Positions 59,637 to 64,000 of a DNA stretch of 64,000 nucleotides are shown here, in pieces. The notes under the pieces were generated by a model. It did not search any database. It worked only from the letters and a program-made list of their open reading frames with translations, and was not told where the DNA came from. The translations under genes and the position numbers were made by a program. Location of the stretch: NCBI GenBank assembly GCA_000421005.1, contig ATWA01000006.1:1-64000 (forward strand), given 5' to 3'. This DNA comes from Clostridiales bacterium NK3B98 (GTDB lineage Bacteria; Bacillota; Clostridia; Oscillospirales; Oscillospiraceae). Position 1 is the stretch's first letter, and each line of letters begins with the position of its first letter.

Positions 59637-60260
59637 TTGCAAACAGACTGGAATGAAAACCGCGCCAGATTGGTGGGGACGGCAATGGGAGAGCCGGAAT
59701 ACTCCCACAGCAACCATGGGGAGGATTTCTTTCGCTTTCCCCTGCGTACCTGTCGGCTCTCCGGCGCTGCCGATCAGGTGAATCTGATTCTCTCCCGCAC
59801 CATGTTGGAAACCCAGAGCGTACATACCGGCGACCGGCTGGCCGCAGAGGGGGAAGTGCGCTCCTACAACAACCGCTCCGGCATCGGGGCAAAGCTGGTC
59901 ATCACCCTGCTGGTTCGCTTTTTGCAGCCCGCAGGAGAGGAGCCGGACGACAATCGGCTTGTCCTCTCCGGGGTGCTGTGCAAGCAGCCCAACTACCGGC
60001 ATACCCCGTTGGGTCGGGAGATCTGCGACCTGCTGCTGGCAGTCAACCGCCGCTATGGCCGCTCGGACTACCTGCCCTGCATTGCATGGGGGGCGCTGGC
60101 GCAGTACAGTGCCGAGCTGAACGTAGGAGACCCTTTGCGTCTGGAAGGACGGCTCCAAAGCCGGAGCTATACCAAGCTCACTGAAAACGGCCCTCAGCGC
60201 CGTACCGCCTTTGAAATCTCCATTATGACGCTGCAACCGGCTGAGCCGGGGCTTTTTTGA
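59637..60260 (+). CDS. SSB-like protein with two OB folds
   Basis: The 207-residue protein contains two SSB-type OB folds in tandem: the first about 8-100 (LVGTAMGEPEYSHSNHGEDFFRFPLRTCR), the second about 104-205 (VLSGVLCKQPNYRHTPLGREICDLLLAVNR...SDYLPCIAWGALA), the second closer to PriB/SSB. No acidic SSB tail is seen. A TTG start at 59637 follows AGGAG at 8 nt; the frame upstream overlaps the divergent response regulator. It may bind single-stranded DNA or serve an unknown accessory role. Confidence 0.8.
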   Translation: MQTDWNENRARLVGTAMGEPEYSHSNHGEDFFRFPLRTCRLSGAADQVNLILSRTMLETQSVHTGDRLAAEGEVRSYNNRSGIGAKLVITLLVRFLQPAGEEPDDNRLVLSGVLCKQPNYRHTPLGREICDLLLAVNRRYGRSDYLPCIAWGALAQYSAELNVGDPLRLEGRLQSRSYTKLTENGPQRRTAFEISIMTLQPAEPGLF

Positions 60261-60305
60261 TTTCCTGTGGTGCAGGGCGTCTGTCGTCCTGCACCCTCTC
60301 ATCAT

Positions 60306-61526
60306 CTATACCACCTGAAACAGGAAGAATTTCAGATACTCTGTCTCCGGCACATTCCACAGGATGGGATGATCCGGTCCCTGCTGTCTGGCCTCAATCT
60401 GACGCAGGGACACCCCTGCGTCCCGGGCGGCTTCCCGGAGCATTTTGCGAAACAGTCCCTCGGTCATGAAGTGGGAGCAGGAACAGGTGGCAAGATACCC
60501 GCCCCGGGGCAGCAGCTTCATGGCACGGAGATTGATCTCCTTATAGCCCCGCTCCGCCTGCGCCGCCGTGTCCCGGCTTTTGGTAAACGCAGGCGGGTCG
60601 AGAATGATAAAGTCGTAGTCCCGGTTTTTGGTCTCACACAGCCGGGTGAGCAGGTCGAAAACATCCGCCGTCTCAAAATCGATATTGGTCAGACCGTTGC
60701 GCCGGGCGTTTTCCTCTGCCATGGCAATGGCGCTGTCGGAGATATCCACGCTGTGGACGCGTTGCGCCCCGCCCAGTGCCGCATTCAGTCCAAAGGAGCC
60801 GGTGTGGGTAAAGCAGTCCAGAACCCGTTTCCCCGCCGCCAGCCTTGCCACCGCCTGACGGTTGTACTTCTGATCCAGAAAGAAGCCGGTTTTCTGGCCG
60901 TTTTCCACGTCCACCAGATACCGTACCCCGTTTTCCACGATTTCAGTCACCGGGCTGTCCGGGTGGCTCATGCCGCTCCACCAGCCCTTTTCCTGCGCCA
61001 TACCCTCCCGCTCCCGGAGGGCAAGATCGTTTCGCAGATACACGCCGGAGACGTTTTCCCCCTGCTCCCCCAGCACATCGCACAGGGCGTGGAGCACCGT
61101 GTCCCGTACCCGCTCCATACCCAGAGAGGTGATTTGGACACTGAGCAGGTCGTTGTACCGGTCTACCGTCAGCCCCGGCATCTGATCCGCCTCGCCGTGA
61201 ATGAGACGGCAGCAGCGAAAGTCCGTCCCCGGCATCACCGTCCTCCGGTAGGCCACGGCATAGCTCACCCGTCTGCGCCAAAAGGCAGGGTCAAAGGTAT
61301 CGTTGGCGTTTCGGCTGATGAGCCGGAGGGTGATCTTGGAGTTGTCGTTATAAAATCCGGTACCCAGCCACGCATTCCCGGCAAACACGTCCGCAAGTCC
61401 GCCGTTTTCCGGCGTGCCCTCTCCGGGGCGCAGTTCCTCGCCGTAGACCCACGGATGGCCGTTTTTGATGCTTCGCTCTCCTTTTGTGCTGACCTGAAGG
61501 GAGGGATAGGGGCGTTTTTGTCTCAT
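60306..61526 (-). CDS. RlmI-type class I SAM-dependent 23S rRNA methyltransferase
   Basis: The 406-residue protein has an N-terminal PUA domain (SIKNGHPWVYGEEL...GLADVFAGNAWLGTGFYN) and a Rossmann methyltransferase (VLDCFTHTGSFGLNAAL, VDISDSAIAMAEENARRNG, FIILDPPAFTKSR with the DPPAF motif, CSCSHFMTEGLF). This matches RlmI/YwbD-type cytosine-5 methyltransferases acting on 23S rRNA. The exact target base is inferred from the family. Confidence 0.9.
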   Translation of the reverse strand: MRQKRPYPSLQVSTKGERSIKNGHPWVYGEELRPGEGTPENGGLADVFAGNAWLGTGFYNDNSKITLRLISRNANDTFDPAFWRRRVSYAVAYRRTVMPGTDFRCCRLIHGEADQMPGLTVDRYNDLLSVQITSLGMERVRDTVLHALCDVLGEQGENVSGVYLRNDLALREREGMAQEKGWWSGMSHPDSPVTEIVENGVRYLVDVENGQKTGFFLDQKYNRQAVARLAAGKRVLDCFTHTGSFGLNAALGGAQRVHSVDISDSAIAMAEENARRNGLTNIDFETADVFDLLTRLCETKNRDYDFIILDPPAFTKSRDTAAQAERGYKEINLRAMKLLPRGGYLATCSCSHFMTEGLFRKMLREAARDAGVSLRQIEARQQGPDHPILWNVPETEYLKFFLFQVV

Positions 61527-61566
61527 GGTGCTCTCTCCTGTTTTGTGCTGAACATTTTGTTTTTTA

Positions 61567-61595
61567 TTTTACCACATTTTTGCCTGCCGCTCAAC
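61567..61595 (-). promoter_or_regulatory. promoter of the RlmI-type gene
   Basis: On the minus strand TTGAGC (61595-61590), 17 bp and TAAAAT (61572-61567). Confidence 0.75.
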
Positions 61596-61648
61596 GGTCA
61601 AGAAAGGGCTTGGTGTGGTTTTTCTTCCGGCTGCACTCCCTTTTCCCC

Positions 61649-61677
61649 TTGCAGTCTTGGAAAAAGGGGGCTATACT
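61649..61677 (+). promoter_or_regulatory. promoter of murC
   Basis: TTGCAG (61649-61654), 17 bp and TATACT (61672-61677), about 50 bp before the start. Confidence 0.8.
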
Positions 61678-61728
61678 GTACCCGGTATTCTGAGAAAAAG
61701 GTCCATCTGCGCTGGGAGGGCAGAAGAT

Positions 61729-63105
61729 ATGAACGTAAACAAGCTGAAATCCATGCTGAATCCCGGTGTCCACGCCCATCTGGTAGGCATTGGCGGGGTC
61801 AGTATGTTCCCCTTATCCGAAATGCTGATGCGCCGGGGGCTCACCGTCACCGGCTCAGACAACAACATCCACAGCCCCAACTGTGAGCATTTGCTCGCTC
61901 AGGGAGTCACTGTCTACCCCGGCCATTTCCCGGACAACGTGAAGGGGGCGGATCTGGTCATCCGCACCGCCGCCGTCCACGACGACAATCCGGAGATTGC
62001 CGCCGCCAAAGCCGCCGGGATTCCCGTGTTCGAGCGGGCGGAGGCGCTGGGAGCACTGATGAGTGATTACCGTCACGCCCTTTGCGTGGCCGGTACCCAC
62101 GGCAAGACCACCACCACCTCCATGTGTACCTATATCGCCATGGCAGCAGGCACCGACCCCTCCATTATGATCGGCGGCAACGTCCCCCTGCTGGGCAGCG
62201 GCTACCGCATCGGTCAGCGGGACACCTTCGTGCTGGAAGCCTGCGAGTACCGGGATTCTTTCCTCCACTTCCGTCCCACCGTGGCGGTGGTGCTCAATGT
62301 GGAGCTGGACCACACCGACTATTTCCCTGACCTGGACGCCGTCAAGCGCTCCTTCCGTGCCTTTGCCGCCTCGGTGCCGGAGAACGGCTTTGTGGTGGTC
62401 AACGCCGACGACGAAAACGCCATGGACGCCCTGCACGGTATTGACCGGAAAACGGTCACCTTCGGCATGGCTCAGGGCGACTACACCGCCCGCAACGTGG
62501 AATATACCCTTGGCGTTGCCCGGTTCGATCTGGTGGAGCGGGGGGAAACCCTTTGCACCATTCAGCTCTCCGTCCCCGGTGCCCACAATGTGTACAACGC
62601 CCTTGGCGCAGCCGCCGCCTGCCGGTGCATGGGCTTCTCCCCTGAGGTCATCGCCAAAGGGCTGAACCAGTTTACCGGTGCGGAGCGGCGGTTTGAGTAC
62701 CGAGGCGAGTGCAACGGTGCAAAGGTCTATGACGACTACGCCCACCACCCCGGCGAGCTGGACACCCTGTTCACCACCGCCCGGACGTTGGGCTACAACC
62801 GGGTGGTCTGTGCCTTCCAGCCCCACACCTACACCCGCACGGAGGAATTCTTTGAGGAGTTTGTCGCCCAGCTCTCCCGTGTAGACAAGCTGGTGATGAT
62901 GGAAATCTACCCCGCCCGGGAGAAAAACATCCACAACACCTCCTCCCGGCAAATTGTGGAGCGTATCCCCGGCTCGGTGTACTGCGCCACATTGAAGGAG
63001 ACGGAACAGGCGCTGCGGGCAATCGCCCGACCCGGCGATCTGGTCCTCACCGTTGGCGCCGGCGAGCTGAACCAGGTGGCCGGATGGCTTACCAGTACCC
63101 CATAA
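61729..63105 (+). CDS. murC: UDP-N-acetylmuramate--L-alanine ligase
   Basis: The 458-residue Mur ligase adds the first peptide residue to UDP-MurNAc in the cytoplasm. Motifs: N-terminal VGIGGVSMFPLSEMLMRRGLTVTGSD, the ATP loop VAGTHGKTTTTSMC, NVELDHTDYF, GAHNVYNALGAAAA, RRFEYRGECNGAKVYDDYAHHPGE and AFQPHTYTRTEEFFEEF. Family length. The ATG at 61729 has GGAGG at 9 nt. It is monocistronic between its own promoter and terminator. Confidence 0.95.
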   Translation: MNVNKLKSMLNPGVHAHLVGIGGVSMFPLSEMLMRRGLTVTGSDNNIHSPNCEHLLAQGVTVYPGHFPDNVKGADLVIRTAAVHDDNPEIAAAKAAGIPVFERAEALGALMSDYRHALCVAGTHGKTTTTSMCTYIAMAAGTDPSIMIGGNVPLLGSGYRIGQRDTFVLEACEYRDSFLHFRPTVAVVLNVELDHTDYFPDLDAVKRSFRAFAASVPENGFVVVNADDENAMDALHGIDRKTVTFGMAQGDYTARNVEYTLGVARFDLVERGETLCTIQLSVPGAHNVYNALGAAAACRCMGFSPEVIAKGLNQFTGAERRFEYRGECNGAKVYDDYAHHPGELDTLFTTARTLGYNRVVCAFQPHTYTRTEEFFEEFVAQLSRVDKLVMMEIYPAREKNIHNTSSRQIVERIPGSVYCATLKETEQALRAIARPGDLVLTVGAGELNQVAGWLTSTP

Positions 63106-63123
63106 TCTTCCCCTGTTTCCTGA

Positions 63124-63167
63124 CGTCGGGACGGTTCCAAATTTTTGGCACCGTCCCGACGCTTTTT
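63124..63167 (+). terminator. intrinsic terminator of murC
   Basis: CGTCGGGACGGT pairs with ACCGTCCCGACG (63124-63135 with 63150-63161), followed by CTTTTT. Confidence 0.9.
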
Positions 63168-63190
63168 CACACATAATTTACAATCCCCTC

Positions 63191-63219
63191 TTGCGCCACG
63201 GAAGGAAAAAGTGTATACT
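63191..63219 (+). promoter_or_regulatory. promoter of the crotonase gene with dyad over the -10
   Basis: TTGCGC (63191-63196), 17 bp and TATACT (63214-63219). AAAGT-GTAT-ACTTT (63208-63221) is a perfect dyad covering the -10 box, a possible repressor site. Confidence 0.75.
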
Positions 63220-63278
63220 TTCCCTGAACGTTAAAATAATAACGATCACCACTTTCATATTCCAAGGAGGCAGCAAAT

Positions 63279-64000
63279 ATGGCATTCATTCAATACGAAG
63301 TGAAAGACATGATCGCCGTGCTCACCATCGACCGCCCCAAGGCGCTGAACGCCCTGAATTCTGCGGTTCTGGATGAGCTGGATGCAGCAATCTCCGCCAT
63401 TGACCTGAATACCGTCCGTGCGCTGGTCATCACCGGCGCAGGTGAGCGCAGCTTTGTGGCCGGTGCGGACATCGGCGAGATGAGCACGCTGACCAAAGCG
63501 GAGGGCGAGGCCTTCGGCAAGAAGGGCAACGACGTGTTCCGCAAGATCGAGACCCTCCCCATCCCTGTCATTGCCGCCATCAACGGCTTTGCTCTGGGCG
63601 GCGGCAACGAGCTGGCCATGAGCTGCGACATCCGTATCTGCTCTGACACCGCCGTGTTCGGTCAGCCCGAGGTGGGTCTGGGCATTACCCCCGGCTTTGG
63701 CGGCACCCAGCGTCTGGCCCGCCTGGTCAGCCCCGGCATGGCCAAGCAGTTGATCTACACCGGCCGCAACATCAAAGCCGACGAGGCGCTGCGCATTGGT
63801 CTGGTGAATGCAGTCTATCCGCTGGAAGAGCTGCTGCCCGCTGCTGAGAAGATGGCTGTCACCATCGCCCGCAATGCTCCTATCGCTGTGCGTGCCTGCA
63901 AGCAGGCCATCAACGAGGGTCTGGAAGTGGGTATGGACGAGGCCATTGTCATTGAGGAAAAGCTGTTCGGCTCTTGCTTCGAGACCCACGACCAGATCGA
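63279..64000 (+). CDS. crt: enoyl-CoA hydratase/crotonase (3-hydroxybutyryl-CoA dehydratase), runs off the right edge
   Basis: The 240 visible residues form nearly all of a crotonase of about 260 residues: IDRPKALNALNSAVLDEL, the oxyanion-hole strand SFVAGADIGEM, PVIAAINGFALGGGNELAMSCDIRI with the first catalytic glutamate, and FGQPEVGLGITPGFGGTQRLARL with the second. It dehydrates 3-hydroxyacyl-CoA, probably 3-hydroxybutyryl-CoA in the butyrate pathway, given the host type. AAGGAGG precedes the ATG at 63279. Other butyrate genes may follow beyond the window. Confidence 0.9.
   Translation, partial: MAFIQYEVKDMIAVLTIDRPKALNALNSAVLDELDAAISAIDLNTVRALVITGAGERSFVAGADIGEMSTLTKAEGEAFGKKGNDVFRKIETLPIPVIAAINGFALGGGNELAMSCDIRICSDTAVFGQPEVGLGITPGFGGTQRLARLVSPGMAKQLIYTGRNIKADEALRIGLVNAVYPLEELLPAAEKMAVTIARNAPIAVRACKQAINEGLEVGMDEAIVIEEKLFGSCFETHDQI

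Overview
The window looks like a chromosomal segment of a GC-rich, endospore-forming Clostridia species, most likely Oscillospiraceae. Support for this: a SigK-type sporulation sigma factor, a SleB-type cortex hydrolase, a YlmC/YmxH-type PRC-barrel protein, NiaR, meso-diaminopimelate dehydrogenase, a crotonase at the right edge, and AGGAGG ribosome sites with -35/-10 promoters of 17-bp spacing almost everywhere. The genus is an inference.

Left region (1-12.3 kb). This part looks more AT-rich than the rest and holds accessory genes only, almost all on the minus strand. A complete type I-C CRISPR-Cas operon (cas3-cas5c-cas8c-cas7c-cas4-cas1-cas2) runs leftward with overlapping or abutting genes. 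An internal start inside cas8c should yield the small subunit Cas11c. cas1 carries a one-base frameshift. A leader-like inverted repeat follows cas2, so the array probably lies just outside the left edge. To the right come a Phd-type antitoxin/GyrI-like/GNAT operon, a three-gene DUF3990/DUF3791-like module (candidate toxin-antitoxin) and a double-HTH regulator. The region ends in a sigK gene cut after codon 113, close to where skin elements split sigK in other spore formers. My main hypothesis is that the CRISPR-Cas system rides on a skin-like element inside sigK.

Middle region (12.8-45.3 kb). This is ordinary chromosome: a PAP2 phosphatase; an anchored two-FMN-domain flavoprotein reductase divergent from a NusG-II protein (extracytoplasmic flavin electron transfer); an acyl-CoA synthetase; enolase; NiaR-PcrA; RecQ-Nudix; a CDF metal exporter behind an attenuator-like leader; a TetR-controlled MMPL exporter with a heptad-repeat lipoprotein; a large TagF-like transferase with a carboxyltransferase; SleB; a rubredoxin-glutamate synthase-like protein; a PfkB sugar kinase; and a fusion of a sugar-binding sensor with a GGDEF domain.

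Right region (45.3-64 kb). A DUF1846 protein, a cardiolipin synthase and a flavin oxidase-like protein precede a rhamnose operon (rhaB, a non-RhaA-type isomerase, rhaD, fucO) with a divergent AraC regulator. Then come Ddh, a two-component system, a tandem-OB SSB-like protein, an RlmI-type methyltransferase, MurC and a crotonase that runs off the edge. No rRNA, tRNA, insertion sequence or visible CRISPR repeat was found.
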